A stretch of DNA of 64,000 nucleotides from Microcystis elabens FACHB-917 (GTDB lineage: Bacteria > Cyanobacteriota > Cyanobacteriia > PCC-6307 > Cyanobiaceae): assembly GCF_014698445.1 (NCBI RefSeq), contig NZ_JACJSZ010000003.1, forward strand, positions 1 through 64,000. The letters run 5' to 3'. Made by a program: the position numbers and the translations under genes. This document shows, one piece after another, positions 17,394 to 25,677 of the stretch. A model generated the notes under the pieces. The model had not been told where the DNA came from. It made no database searches and saw only the letters and a list, made by a program, of their open reading frames with translations. Numbering within the stretch: position 1 is the stretch's first letter; each line of letters opens with the position of its first letter.

Positions 17394-18020
17394 ATGATTT
17401 GGGTCGTAAACTTTCCGTTCTGCAACTTCTTTAGCTTGGAGCGCTATTTGCGTGTCCGATCTCATCCATACCGGCTACTCACTATAGCTGATCAGCTAGA
17501 ACCTCAGGATATTCTCCTCCTTCCTGGAGTTGGAACATTTGCTCAGGGGATGGACTATCTACGTGCATCTAACCTTGCTAACGCCATTGTTCAGCATGCC
17601 AGCGCTGGGGGAAGGATTGTTGGCATATGTCTGGGAATGCAGATGTTGCTCCAGGCTAGTTCTGAAAGCCCTGGTGTTGTTGGCTTGAGTCTGATTGCCG
17701 GTGTGTGTGAGCGTATTCCAGCGTCGTCCAAGTTTTCTGTTCCACATATAGGCTGGAATAGGCTAGTGTTCCCAGAATCTCTTCATCAATGCTTCTTACC
17801 CTTTGGTAAACCATCAGGATATTCTAAAGCCGATTATTATTTCGTTCACTCTTATCATGTTATTCCTGAATGCCCTTTCGCCATAGCCGCTGCATTTGAG
17901 CATCCGGCCGGTCATCTCGCTGCCGCTATCGCCACCAATAAAATCATTGGCTTTCAGTTTCATCCTGAAAAAAGTGGTCCTGCTGGCTATGCACTATTGG
18001 ATCATGTTCTTAATTTATGA
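17394..18020 (+). CDS. HisH-like glutamine amidotransferase subunit
   Basis: Class I glutaminase of 208 residues that should release ammonia from glutamine for the adjacent amidotransferase. The catalytic Cys79 is in GICLGMQ, the oxyanion strand is LLLPGVGTF, and the His-Glu pair is in QFHPEKS near the C-terminus. The N-terminal strand is diverged from true HisH: NFPFCNFFS replaces the usual DYGxGN. It overlaps the HisF-like gene by ATGA. A histidine-biosynthesis role is unlikely because no other his genes are near and the partner HisF has lost its catalytic acids. Confidence 0.82.
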   Translation: MIWVVNFPFCNFFSLERYLRVRSHPYRLLTIADQLEPQDILLLPGVGTFAQGMDYLRASNLANAIVQHASAGGRIVGICLGMQMLLQASSESPGVVGLSLIAGVCERIPASSKFSVPHIGWNRLVFPESLHQCFLPFGKPSGYSKADYYFVHSYHVIPECPFAIAAAFEHPAGHLAAAIATNKIIGFQFHPEKSGPAGYALLDHVLNL

Positions 18021-18790
18021 AAAAGCGCCTTATCCCTTCGATTCTGCTTCGTTGTGGCACCAGCGTTTCGCTTTCTCAGCAGTTCAAGCCATGGCGAACC
18101 GTTGGTGCTTTGGCTCAGCAATTGCGTCTCCACGTCCGCCGTCATTGTGATGAGCTCCTGATTGTAAACACTGATCTTGCTGGTTCCAGAAACTTTCATT
18201 GCCCGCAACGTCTGCTTTCTCTAGTCCGCCAGGAAGTGGATGTACCCATTGCCTATGCTGGTGGTATCGCATCGGAGGCTGATGCGGCTCAATGTATCAA
18301 TGCAGGCTTTGATAAGGTTTACATGACTGCGCTCTTCCTTGAGGATCCGCCTGGTGTTCAGCGTGTAGCTTCGCTTATAGGCTCTCAAAGTGTTGGCATC
18401 TGTTTGCCTTATCGCCGCGAATCATTGGGGAGCGATGCCCTAGTTTGGGATTATCGCACCTCATCTTTTAGGCATGACATGCCTTTGATTGAGGCCTTGG
18501 CTTTGGCGGTCGATCATGGAGCTGGTGAGATTTTACTCCATGATGTTGATCGTGATGGATCATTGCAGGGTTTGGATCTGCCGATCCTCCCAGAGCTTGA
18601 AGCATGCAAGATCTCTGTGCCTGTATTGATGGCAGGAGGTGCTGGTTCTTCCTCGCATATCAGTGATGCTCTGGCGAATCCGGTCGTTCAAGGTGTTGTG
18701 GCTAGTTCGATCTTCTCCCTCACCCAGGAGACACCCAGCACGATCCGCTCTCATTGTGAGGAGCGAGGTATCCCCATGCGTAGGCCATAG
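18017..18790 (+). CDS. HisF-like protein lacking both catalytic aspartates
   Basis: A 257-residue TIM-barrel protein of the HisF family that partners the HisH-like glutaminase. In HisF two aspartates (Asp11 and Asp130 in the Thermotoga enzyme) carry out cyclisation. Here the aligned positions are Leu10 in LIPSILLRCG and Pro131 in GSQSVGICLPYR. The phosphate-binding and barrel segments (AYAGGIASEADA, ILLHDVDRDGSLQGLD, VLMAGGAGSSSHI) remain. This argues that it does not make imidazole-glycerol phosphate and acts only as an ammonia conduit or scaffold for the PseA/WbpG-like enzyme. Confidence 0.8.
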   Translation: MKKRLIPSILLRCGTSVSLSQQFKPWRTVGALAQQLRLHVRRHCDELLIVNTDLAGSRNFHCPQRLLSLVRQEVDVPIAYAGGIASEADAAQCINAGFDKVYMTALFLEDPPGVQRVASLIGSQSVGICLPYRRESLGSDALVWDYRTSSFRHDMPLIEALALAVDHGAGEILLHDVDRDGSLQGLDLPILPELEACKISVPVLMAGGAGSSSHISDALANPVVQGVVASSIFSLTQETPSTIRSHCEERGIPMRRP

Positions 18791-18796
18791 ATTCTT

Positions 18797-19498
18797 ATGG
18801 GAACCAATATCTGCGTCATACCTGCGCGAGGCGGCAGCAAGCGTATTCCAAGAAAGAATATTCGTCAGTTCCATGGGCGACCGATGATCGCTTGGTCGAT
18901 TGCTGCGGCTCGAGCTTCAGGCTGTTTCGAGCGAATCATAGTAAGCACGGATGATGAAGAAATCGCTGCTGTAGCCATTGCTTGTGGGGGCGAGGTTCCT
19001 TTCTTGCGGCCTGCTCACTTAGCTGACGACTACGCCACAACCCAGGATGTAGTTGTTCACGCCCTGCAGTGGTGTGAACAGCAAGCGTTGCCGGTTCAGG
19101 CTGTCTGCTGTTTATACGCTACAGCCCCCTTTGTGCAAGCTGAAGACCTCTCGAAAGCTGCTTCCTTGTTCGAACGCGGACCCGCGCAGGGGTTTGTGTT
19201 TGCTGCTACCAGTTTTCCCTTCCCTATACAACGCGCTTTTCGCATTGATGCTACTGGTAGTGCTGTCATGTTTCACCCCGAGTATATCAATGCTCGAAGC
19301 CAGGATCTTGAGGAGGCCTATCATGATGCTGGCCAGTTCTATTGGGGGTCTTCTTCTGCTTGGTCTAGCACTCGTAATCTTTTCCACGATGGCTCTCCTC
19401 TCCTGCTTCCGCGCTGGCGCGTGCAGGACATCGACACCGAGGAAGACTGGGTAAGAGCAGAGTTGCTACATCATATTCTTTTTACATTATCTCAATGA
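18797..19498 (+). CDS. pseF: CMP-pseudaminic acid cytidylyltransferase, PseF
   Basis: Activates the finished nonulosonate with CTP to the CMP-sugar used by transferases. The 233-residue protein has the cytidylyltransferase signature VIPARGGSKRIPRKN (8-21), then GRPMIAWSI, IVSTDDEEIAA and the C-terminal VQDIDTEEDWVRAE that binds metal and substrate. AYHDAGQFYWG is the block typical of PseF over NeuA. It is low in GC, while the next gene only two bases further is high in GC. Assignment as PseF, not a second NeuA, rests on this block and on PseB/C/G/H/I in the same locus. Confidence 0.88.
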   Translation: MGTNICVIPARGGSKRIPRKNIRQFHGRPMIAWSIAAARASGCFERIIVSTDDEEIAAVAIACGGEVPFLRPAHLADDYATTQDVVVHALQWCEQQALPVQAVCCLYATAPFVQAEDLSKAASLFERGPAQGFVFAATSFPFPIQRAFRIDATGSAVMFHPEYINARSQDLEEAYHDAGQFYWGSSSAWSSTRNLFHDGSPLLLPRWRVQDIDTEEDWVRAELLHHILFTLSQ

Positions 19499-19499
19499 A

Positions 19500-20189
19500 A
19501 TGACTGCCCAGATTCTTGTTGTTGCCGCACATCCCGACGACGAAGTACTTGGTTGCGGCGGCACGATCGCCCGCCATACCGAGGCCGGTGATCAGGTGCA
19601 GGTGTTGATCGTGGCGGAAGGTGCCACCTCCCGGCATCAGCAGCGCGATCGCCTGCAAGCCACGGATGCGCTGTCCGCCCTGGCGCAGGCGGCCCGGAAC
19701 GCGGCGGCCATCCTGGGTGCCGCCGGTGTAGAGCTGCTGGATCTGCCCGACAACCGTTTGGATTGCCTGGATCGCCTTGATCTGATCAAACAGATTGAAG
19801 ATTGCATCACGCGTCACCAGCCCCAGGTGGTCTATGTGCATCACGCCGGTGATGTGAACGTGGATCACCGCCGCCTGCATGAGGCGGTGGTCACCGCCTG
19901 CCGGCCCATACCCGGCCAGTCGGCGCGGCGGTTGCTCAGCTTTGAGGTGGCCAGCAGCACCGAATGGCAGCCCCCCGGTTCCGGGCCTGGTTTCCAGCCC
20001 AACTGGTTTGTCGATATCTCGGCCCAGTGGCCACGCAAGCGCGAGGCCCTGGCGGCCTACGCCAGTGAGATGCGCCCATGGCCCCATGCCCGTTCGCTTG
20101 AAGCCCTGGAGCACCTGGCCCGCTGGCGGGGCGCCCAGGTGGGTGTGGAAGCGGCGGAGGCGTTCTGCCTCCTGCGGCACCTGGTATGA
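19500..20189 (+). CDS. PIG-L family deacetylase
   Basis: The 229-residue enzyme carries the zinc motif AHPDDE at residues 10-15, followed by GCGGTIARH and the third ligand block HHAGDVNVDHR. PIG-L members remove acetyl groups from N-acetyl sugars; this one lies inside the pse pathway and overlaps the PseG-PseH gene by ATGA. It could remove an N-acetyl group so that another acyl or amidino group is added. Such genes occur in some nonulosonate loci, but the step is not established here. High GC, in sharp contrast to pseF directly before it. Confidence 0.85.
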   Translation: MTAQILVVAAHPDDEVLGCGGTIARHTEAGDQVQVLIVAEGATSRHQQRDRLQATDALSALAQAARNAAAILGAAGVELLDLPDNRLDCLDRLDLIKQIEDCITRHQPQVVYVHHAGDVNVDHRRLHEAVVTACRPIPGQSARRLLSFEVASSTEWQPPGSGPGFQPNWFVDISAQWPRKREALAAYASEMRPWPHARSLEALEHLARWRGAQVGVEAAEAFCLLRHLV

Positions 20190-21844
20190 CCCACATCCTG
20201 ATCCGCTGTGACGCTTCCCTGCTGATCGGCAGCGGCCATGTGATGCGTTGCCGCACCCTGGCGCGGGAGCTGCGGCGCCGCGGCGCGGCGATCACCTTCC
20301 TGTGCCGCCGTCAGCTCGGTGATCTGATCAGCCTGCTGGAGCAGGAGTTTCCAGTGTTGGCACTGCCGTCTCAGCCCCTGGCGGCCTCTTCGGGACTGGA
20401 GGGCCGGGCGCTCTATGGCGCCTGGCTCGGCTGCCGGCAGGAGCAGGATGCCGCCCACTGCCTGGCGGCCCTGGCCGAGGCCGGCATCACCTGCGCCAGC
20501 TGGGTGGTGGTGGACCACTATGGCCTTGATGCAAGCTGGGAGGCGCAGCTGCACGCGGGGCTGGCCGGCGGCGCCCCCCCGCAGCTGCTGGTGATCGATG
20601 ATCTGGCCGACCGCCTCCACCAGGCGGATCTGCTGCTAGATCAGAACTTTTTCGGCGAGACCACGCAGCAGCGGTATGCGGGGTTGGTGCCAGCGCACTG
20701 CCGCCAGCTGCTGGGGCCCCACTACGCCTTGCTCGGGCCGGAGTACGCCCAGCTGCATCCGTTGGTGCCGCTCCGCAGGGAATTGCGGCGCGTGCTGGTG
20801 TTCTTCGGGGGGGTGGATGCGGACAACCTCAGCGGCCGGGCCGTAGAGGCGTTGATGGATCCGGACCTGATCCATCTGGCGGTGGATGTGGTGCTGGGGC
20901 CCCAGTCGCAGCACCGGCAGGCCGTGGCTGCATTGGTGGCCCGCCGACCCCACACCACCCTGCACGATCCTCTACCGAGCCTGGCCGGGCTGATCGCCCG
21001 TGCGGATCTGGCCATCGGCGCCGGCGGCGCCACCAACTGGGAGCGGGCCTGCCTGGCACTGCCGAGCCTGGTGGTGGTAGCGGCGGCCAACCAGCGCCCC
21101 TTTGTTCAGGCCCTCGACGCGGCTGGCCATCTGGAGCTGCTAGGGGATGCGGTGTCGGTGACCGTGCACAAGATCCGCGCCGCACTGCTCGCGCGGATCG
21201 CTGAGCCGCTCCGCGCGGCAGCTGGCTCTGAGCTAACCGATGGCTGGGGCGCATCACGCCTCGCCACGGCCTTGCTGGGGCCCCAGGGGGCTATCCGCCT
21301 GCGGCCGGCCACGGCTGCGGATGAGATGCTGCTGCTGCGCTGGGCCAACGCCCCCGAGGTGCGAGCCAACAGTTTTACTCCCCAGCCGATCCCGGCGGCG
21401 GCCCATCACCGATGGTTTCAGCGGGGGCTGGCCGATCCCCACCGGCTGCTGCTGATCGCCACCGATGCCGATGGCTGCCCCATCGGCCAGATCCGCTTTG
21501 ATCGTCAGTCCGCCACGCCTGAAGCTGCGGTGGATGATGAGGCCAGGATTGATCTGTCGCTCGACCTCGCTGTCCGCGGACACAGACTGGCCGCACCACT
21601 GCTGCGATTGGGGATTGCCGCCATGGAACAACGCTGGGGGCCGGCGACCACTGCCGTGGCCGAAGTGCTCACCTCCAACACCACCAGCAATGCCTGCTTC
21701 GCCCGCGCCGGCTTTGCGCTGGTGGGTGTTTCAGAAATCTCCCCACCTCTGCCTCAGCGCGTGAATCGCTGGTGTTGGCAGTCGGCGGGGTCACCCTGCT
21801 CAGTAATGCCGGCAGCTGGTTCAACGCCGAACTGCCCGCCCTGA
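20186..21844 (+). CDS. PseG-PseH fusion: UDP-sugar hydrolase plus N-acetyltransferase
   Basis: A 552-residue protein combining two steps of the pathway. Residues 1 to about 350 are PseG (UDP-2,4-diacetamido-trideoxy-altrose hydrolase): DASLLIGSGHVMRCRTLARE, LVIDDLADR and GAGGATNWERACLALPSLVV. From about 370 follows a GNAT acetyltransferase like PseH: IRLRPATAADEMLLLRWAN, then IGQIRFDRQ and ANACFARAGF-like SNACFARAGFAL. PseH acts before PseG, so the fusion could channel the intermediate. The C-terminal about 20 residues (after VNRWCWQ) overlap the start of the next gene out of frame and look like read-on into a recombination joint. Confidence 0.88.
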   Translation: MTHILIRCDASLLIGSGHVMRCRTLARELRRRGAAITFLCRRQLGDLISLLEQEFPVLALPSQPLAASSGLEGRALYGAWLGCRQEQDAAHCLAALAEAGITCASWVVVDHYGLDASWEAQLHAGLAGGAPPQLLVIDDLADRLHQADLLLDQNFFGETTQQRYAGLVPAHCRQLLGPHYALLGPEYAQLHPLVPLRRELRRVLVFFGGVDADNLSGRAVEALMDPDLIHLAVDVVLGPQSQHRQAVAALVARRPHTTLHDPLPSLAGLIARADLAIGAGGATNWERACLALPSLVVVAAANQRPFVQALDAAGHLELLGDAVSVTVHKIRAALLARIAEPLRAAAGSELTDGWGASRLATALLGPQGAIRLRPATAADEMLLLRWANAPEVRANSFTPQPIPAAAHHRWFQRGLADPHRLLLIATDADGCPIGQIRFDRQSATPEAAVDDEARIDLSLDLAVRGHRLAAPLLRLGIAAMEQRWGPATTAVAEVLTSNTTSNACFARAGFALVGVSEISPPLPQRVNRWCWQSAGSPCSVMPAAGSTPNCPP

Positions 21845-22758
21845 TTCGGGCCCTCTGGCCATATGGCCATGCGGTGCGCTCGATTCACGAGCCCTACCTG
21901 CTGGCCGGGTGGGGTCTGCCTGCTGCTCAGCAAGAGGAAGCGCTATTATCTCCATATCAACATGCTATTAAACTGAGGATCGAAATGCAACAAACCACTA
22001 AGGAGCGCGCAGAATCCTTGGAGCTCCTCGCTCCAAGACTCGAGATCAATCAAAGGTGCCAAGACAGGGACTTTCAAGTGTGGTTGCAGTCAAGGCTCTC
22101 TGTGCAAGCCGGCGAGAGGGTGCTTGACTTGGCCTGTGGGAACGGTGCTCAGTCTCAATATTTTGACAAGCGCATTGGGATTAATGGCTATATGCGTTGT
22201 GTCGACATTCATGAGCCTTCTATAGACTATATCAAGGAGCATGTGCGCAAGGGGGATGGTCGAGAGTTTGTTGTTTCTGACATGATGAGTTTTGCGTCCT
22301 ACCTGAGAGAGGGAGATGATTTTACTCTGGCGCATTGTTCCTTCGCCCTGCCTTATGCTTCTAACCCAGCCCTTGTCATAGGAAAGCTTGCCAAAAGCAT
22401 TCAGCGCCCCTTGGGAAGGGTTGCAATTTCGCTGCCGTGCAAGCCGCATGGGATGTTTGAGCTCGCAAAGTCTATCCATCCAGTGCCAGAAACGGTAGAG
22501 CCCGCCATCGATATGGGCGAATCCTTGTGCATTGATTTATTTCGGGAACTGTTCGGAGAGGTGGATGTGAGCTACTTCAACAGCAGCCTCACGTTTGTTT
22601 GCGGAAATGACTTCATGCGGCTTTATAGAAGCACGACTTACTATTCGCAAGCCCATGACAAGGAAGTCGGCGCCTTAGTCAGAAAGCGCATTGACGACTG
22701 TGGGTTCATCTCGTTTAAAAAGAGTGCTATATTAATTATTGGGCGAGATCCAGCCTAG
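21772..22758 (+). CDS. Chimeric methyltransferase with a short formyltransferase-like N-terminus
   Basis: The 328-residue frame starts at a GTG (21772), overlapping PseG-PseH by 73 bases. Residues about 6-45 (GVTLLSNAGSWFNAELPALI, then YGHAVRSIHEP) resemble the first strands of formyltransferases found in nonulosonate loci. From about residue 72 a class I SAM methyltransferase core follows: GERVLDLACGNGAQSQYF, CVDIHEPSIDYI, LAHCSFALPYAS. Composition turns from GC-rich to AT-rich at about 21945, between these parts. The active protein may begin at the ATG at 21985. I read it as a methyltransferase joined to a truncated leftover gene. Confidence 0.65.
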   Translation: MLAVGGVTLLSNAGSWFNAELPALIRALWPYGHAVRSIHEPYLLAGWGLPAAQQEEALLSPYQHAIKLRIEMQQTTKERAESLELLAPRLEINQRCQDRDFQVWLQSRLSVQAGERVLDLACGNGAQSQYFDKRIGINGYMRCVDIHEPSIDYIKEHVRKGDGREFVVSDMMSFASYLREGDDFTLAHCSFALPYASNPALVIGKLAKSIQRPLGRVAISLPCKPHGMFELAKSIHPVPETVEPAIDMGESLCIDLFRELFGEVDVSYFNSSLTFVCGNDFMRLYRSTTYYSQAHDKEVGALVRKRIDDCGFISFKKSAILIIGRDPA

Positions 22759-22762
22759 GAGG
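22757..22762 (+). promoter_or_regulatory. Perfect ribosome binding site for pseI
   Basis: AGGAGG lies 9 bases before the ATG at 22772. It decides this start over the in-frame alternative at 22739, which would overlap the preceding gene. Confidence 0.75.
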
Positions 22763-22771
22763 TTCATAACT

Positions 22772-23821
22772 ATGACAATTGAGATAGCCAGTCGTGTCAT
22801 CGGCGTGGAGCATCCCCCCTTTGTGATCGCCGAGATGAGTGGCAATCACAACCAGAGCCTAGAGAGGGCCCTGGCGATCGTGGATGCCACAGCCCAGACC
22901 GGCGCCCATGCGATCAAGTTGCAGACCTACACCGCCGATACGATCACGCTCGATGTGCGCGGCGGCAGCTTCGAGATCAGGGATCCCGACTCCCTCTGGG
23001 CGGGCCAAAACCTGCACGACCTCTACAAACAGGCCTACACCCCCTGGGAATGGCATGCACCCATCATGCAGCGCGCCCGCGAAAGGGGCCTGATCTGCTT
23101 CAGCTCACCCTTTGATGAAACGGCCGTTGATTTTCTGGAGGCCCTTGATGTTCCTGCCTACAAGATCGCCAGCTTTGAAAACAATCATCTGCCACTGATC
23201 GAGAAGGCGGCTGCCACCGGCAAGCCGTTGATCATCTCCACCGGCATGGCCAGCCTAGGCGAACTCGAGGACGCTGTGCGCACCGCCCGCGACGCCGGCT
23301 GCACCCAGCTGGTGCTGCTCAAATGCACCAGCACCTACCCCGCCAGCCCCGAAAACACCAACATTCGCACGATCCCTCATCTGCGTGAGCTGTTCGGCTG
23401 CGACGTGGGCTTGAGCGACCACACCATGGGTTTGGGCGTAGCATTGGCTGCCGTGGCCCTCGGTGCCAGCGTGGTGGAGAAACACTTCACGCTGGCTCGG
23501 GCCGATGGTGGAGTGGATGCCGCCTTTTCCCTGGAGCCCGCGGAGCTCAGCAGTCTGGTAATCGAAACTGAGCGCGCCTGGCAAGCGCTCGGCCATGTGC
23601 GTTACGGGCCCACAGAAGCCGAACAGAACAGCCTGGCGTTCCGCCGTTCGATCTATGCGGCCTCCGACATTGCCGAGGGAGAACCATTCACGGAAGCCAA
23701 CATCCGCATCGTGCGTCCAGGCCATGGGGCGCCGCCCGCTCTGTATCGAAAGCTGATTGGGCGCTCAGCACCACGCGCCTTCGGCTACGGAGAGCCCTTA
23801 AGCCTGGAGAAGCTGTTTTGA
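22772..23821 (+). CDS. pseI: Pseudaminic acid synthase, PseI
   Basis: Condenses the trideoxy-altrose product of PseG with phosphoenolpyruvate to pseudaminic acid. The 349-residue protein has the NeuB-type barrel: PPFVIAEMSGNHNQSLERAL (the SGNH form is typical of PseI; NeuB has GINHEG), CFSSPFDETAVDFLE, YKIASFENNHLPLIEKAA, ISTGMASLGELEDA, GLSDHTMG and VEKHFTLARADGGVDAAFSL. A C-terminal SAF antifreeze-like domain follows (about 285-349). It has a strong ribosome binding site, is high in GC and ends the locus. It is clearly distinct from the NeuB/LegI at 33837-34883. Confidence 0.92.
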   Translation: MTIEIASRVIGVEHPPFVIAEMSGNHNQSLERALAIVDATAQTGAHAIKLQTYTADTITLDVRGGSFEIRDPDSLWAGQNLHDLYKQAYTPWEWHAPIMQRARERGLICFSSPFDETAVDFLEALDVPAYKIASFENNHLPLIEKAAATGKPLIISTGMASLGELEDAVRTARDAGCTQLVLLKCTSTYPASPENTNIRTIPHLRELFGCDVGLSDHTMGLGVALAAVALGASVVEKHFTLARADGGVDAAFSLEPAELSSLVIETERAWQALGHVRYGPTEAEQNSLAFRRSIYAASDIAEGEPFTEANIRIVRPGHGAPPALYRKLIGRSAPRAFGYGEPLSLEKLF

Positions 23822-24192
23822 TTGCATCTTCCAACCCCTCTGAGCACAGGCTCAGCTACGCCAAGCCAAGGGCGGCTCGGCGGCGGCGGCCCGAAATTGA
23901 AACCACTTGAGGCAACTCATGGATCCTCTGCCTTGACTTCCAAAAACGGCTGGTAGGGCAACCAGCTCTCGATGCTTGCCTATATGCCTAAGAGTCTGCC
24001 TCCCTTTGGCGGCGCATGCCTGAGCTCGAAAGCAGCCCTTATAGGAACTGGGCAACAGGGGGGGGGTAACGTCATATTTTCAATAGCAAAGGTATCTCTC
24101 TCAGAATTATTATTATTCTGTTTATTTTTTAGCCTGCTTATTGTTTGCCATCGCCTCTCCTGCCCGCTGCCCTCGGTCGAATGTGAGAAGCC
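23822..24192. other. Gap between convergent genes
   Basis: About 370 bases without a credible gene. It contains a run of nine G (24058-24066) and an AT-rich stretch near 24105-24140. I found no convincing terminator hairpin, although transcription from both sides converges here. Confidence 0.35.
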
Positions 24193-25677
24193 CTAAAGGT
24201 GTTGCCCATGATCTGAGGCGGTTCGGTGTATGTTGGCTATCTGACAGAGAAGCGTTTCAATGACACCTTGTTCACGGCATCGATCCCAAGGATATCCAAA
24301 GGCCAAGGCAGATAGCTCTTCTCCAAAGAATAGGATTGACTGTTGTGCAATTTCGTGGAATTGGGATTCCACTTTTCTGGGGTTGATACTGTAACCCCGA
24401 GCTTCATCCAGTGCAGACTTTACATCAGAAGGCCTGTTAACACGGAAGCAGCCATCTATCTCTTGATACCAGACCTCCCCAAAGACAATAACACACTTTG
24501 AGCGTGATAGTGATTCGTAACCCGCACTTCCAGTAACGGTGGCGACCAATTCAGAACCATCGATCAGAACCTGAGAATGAATCTCAGATGAAATCAGCTT
24601 CACATTATGGATGCCGTTTAGCTGTTTGTAGAAAAGCTCGGACCGACCGAGGTATCCGTATGAATGTCCTAAATATTGGGCTGGGTGCTCTTTTACGTAA
24701 ACCAGCCATCCTTCAGGCAAGGCTGAAGCCAGTGCACGCACAGCGGACAGTTGATCACAAAAAATTCCCGCGAGTGGACTTGTGGTTAATTCAGGTTGAT
24801 AGTTCAGTGGAAAGTAGATGTAGTTTGCGGCCAGATCAATCTCCTTGATGGGAGCGATGGAATGTCGTGATCGATGGAGCCATTGCAGGTAGGCCCGATC
24901 ATTGGCGTTGTTTCGGAGAAGCAGGCCCTTCGCGGAAGCCTTCAATGCGATCTTGATGTAGTCCATGAGCTTGGCTTTAGACTCATTTGCTTGGGCAGAC
25001 TTGAGGTCATAACGAGGATTCCACTCAAGTGGGTTTCTATACTCTGCCAAGAGTTGATCCACATGTTCGATCTGTATTGCTTTTGAAGAAGAATCCATAT
25101 GGGTTAGCCAAAGCGGCTTGCTTTCTATCGTTCCATGACTATCGGCAATCAGTACAACTGGCCTGTGCCCCCAAGGATTGTACTGCAATGTGATCCAGGG
25201 AATACCATGGCGAAGCGATAAGATAAACAGAGCAAAGTCTACAATCTCATGCGGGGGTGATTGTGAAATAATCAAGTCTGGCTTGTCTTGAGCGAGGGCA
25301 CCACTCCAAAATGAAATGATATAACTTGACAGAGCCCTTCGCTGGTCTTGAGTCGTCGAGAGTCCATCATGTAATCGACTTTGCATGTAATCAAGGCAAT
25401 AGATCAGCCCTGGGCAGTCGTAAAATACATCCAGATCAGAGAGTAGGGGAGACCGCGGCAAAGGCTCCTGCAGTCTGGCCTGTATCAATAGAGTTTCTAT
25501 GCTGAAGCACCTGTTTATTTCATTGGCCCAATACTGAGTAGCGTCATGATAATCCAAAGACCCCCATGGTTCCAGTCTCCCCTGTTTAATGATGTTGAGT
25601 GCAGCAGCTCTGGCTTCACTTCCCAGCGCGGCAAACATTACTCTAGGTGTGATCATAAATATCTGACTAGGATTCAC
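24193..25677 (-). CDS. KpsC/LipB-like capsule polysaccharide protein, possible nonulosonate transferase
   Basis: The 494-residue protein has, in its C-terminal half, YIYFPLNYQPELTTSPLAGI, GWLVYVKEHPAQYLG and VTGSAGYESLSRSKCVIVFG. These blocks resemble the capsule-synthesis family (KpsC/LipB and related GT-B enzymes), where they bind a CMP- or nucleotide-linked sugar. The N-terminal half has ISQSPPHEIVDFALFIL and is family-typical but less informative. It overlaps the ABC exporter gene by 11 bases and follows the CMP-sugar pathway in the same direction. A transferase using the CMP-nonulosonate is plausible. No membrane span or signal peptide. Confidence 0.6.
   Translation of the reverse strand: MNPSQIFMITPRVMFAALGSEARAAALNIIKQGRLEPWGSLDYHDATQYWANEINRCFSIETLLIQARLQEPLPRSPLLSDLDVFYDCPGLIYCLDYMQSRLHDGLSTTQDQRRALSSYIISFWSGALAQDKPDLIISQSPPHEIVDFALFILSLRHGIPWITLQYNPWGHRPVVLIADSHGTIESKPLWLTHMDSSSKAIQIEHVDQLLAEYRNPLEWNPRYDLKSAQANESKAKLMDYIKIALKASAKGLLLRNNANDRAYLQWLHRSRHSIAPIKEIDLAANYIYFPLNYQPELTTSPLAGIFCDQLSAVRALASALPEGWLVYVKEHPAQYLGHSYGYLGRSELFYKQLNGIHNVKLISSEIHSQVLIDGSELVATVTGSAGYESLSRSKCVIVFGEVWYQEIDGCFRVNRPSDVKSALDEARGYSINPRKVESQFHEIAQQSILFFGEELSALAFGYPWDRCREQGVIETLLCQIANIHRTASDHGQHL

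Noticed and set aside
17394-18790. hisH and hisF as histidine biosynthesis genes
   Set aside because: They follow a PseA/WbpG-like amidotransferase in a pse locus, the HisF lacks its catalytic acids, and no other his genes are near.
23972-24196. 74-residue plus-strand frame with a hydrophobic stretch between the two loci
   Set aside because: No ribosome binding site, atypical composition, and overlap with the stop of the convergent gene.
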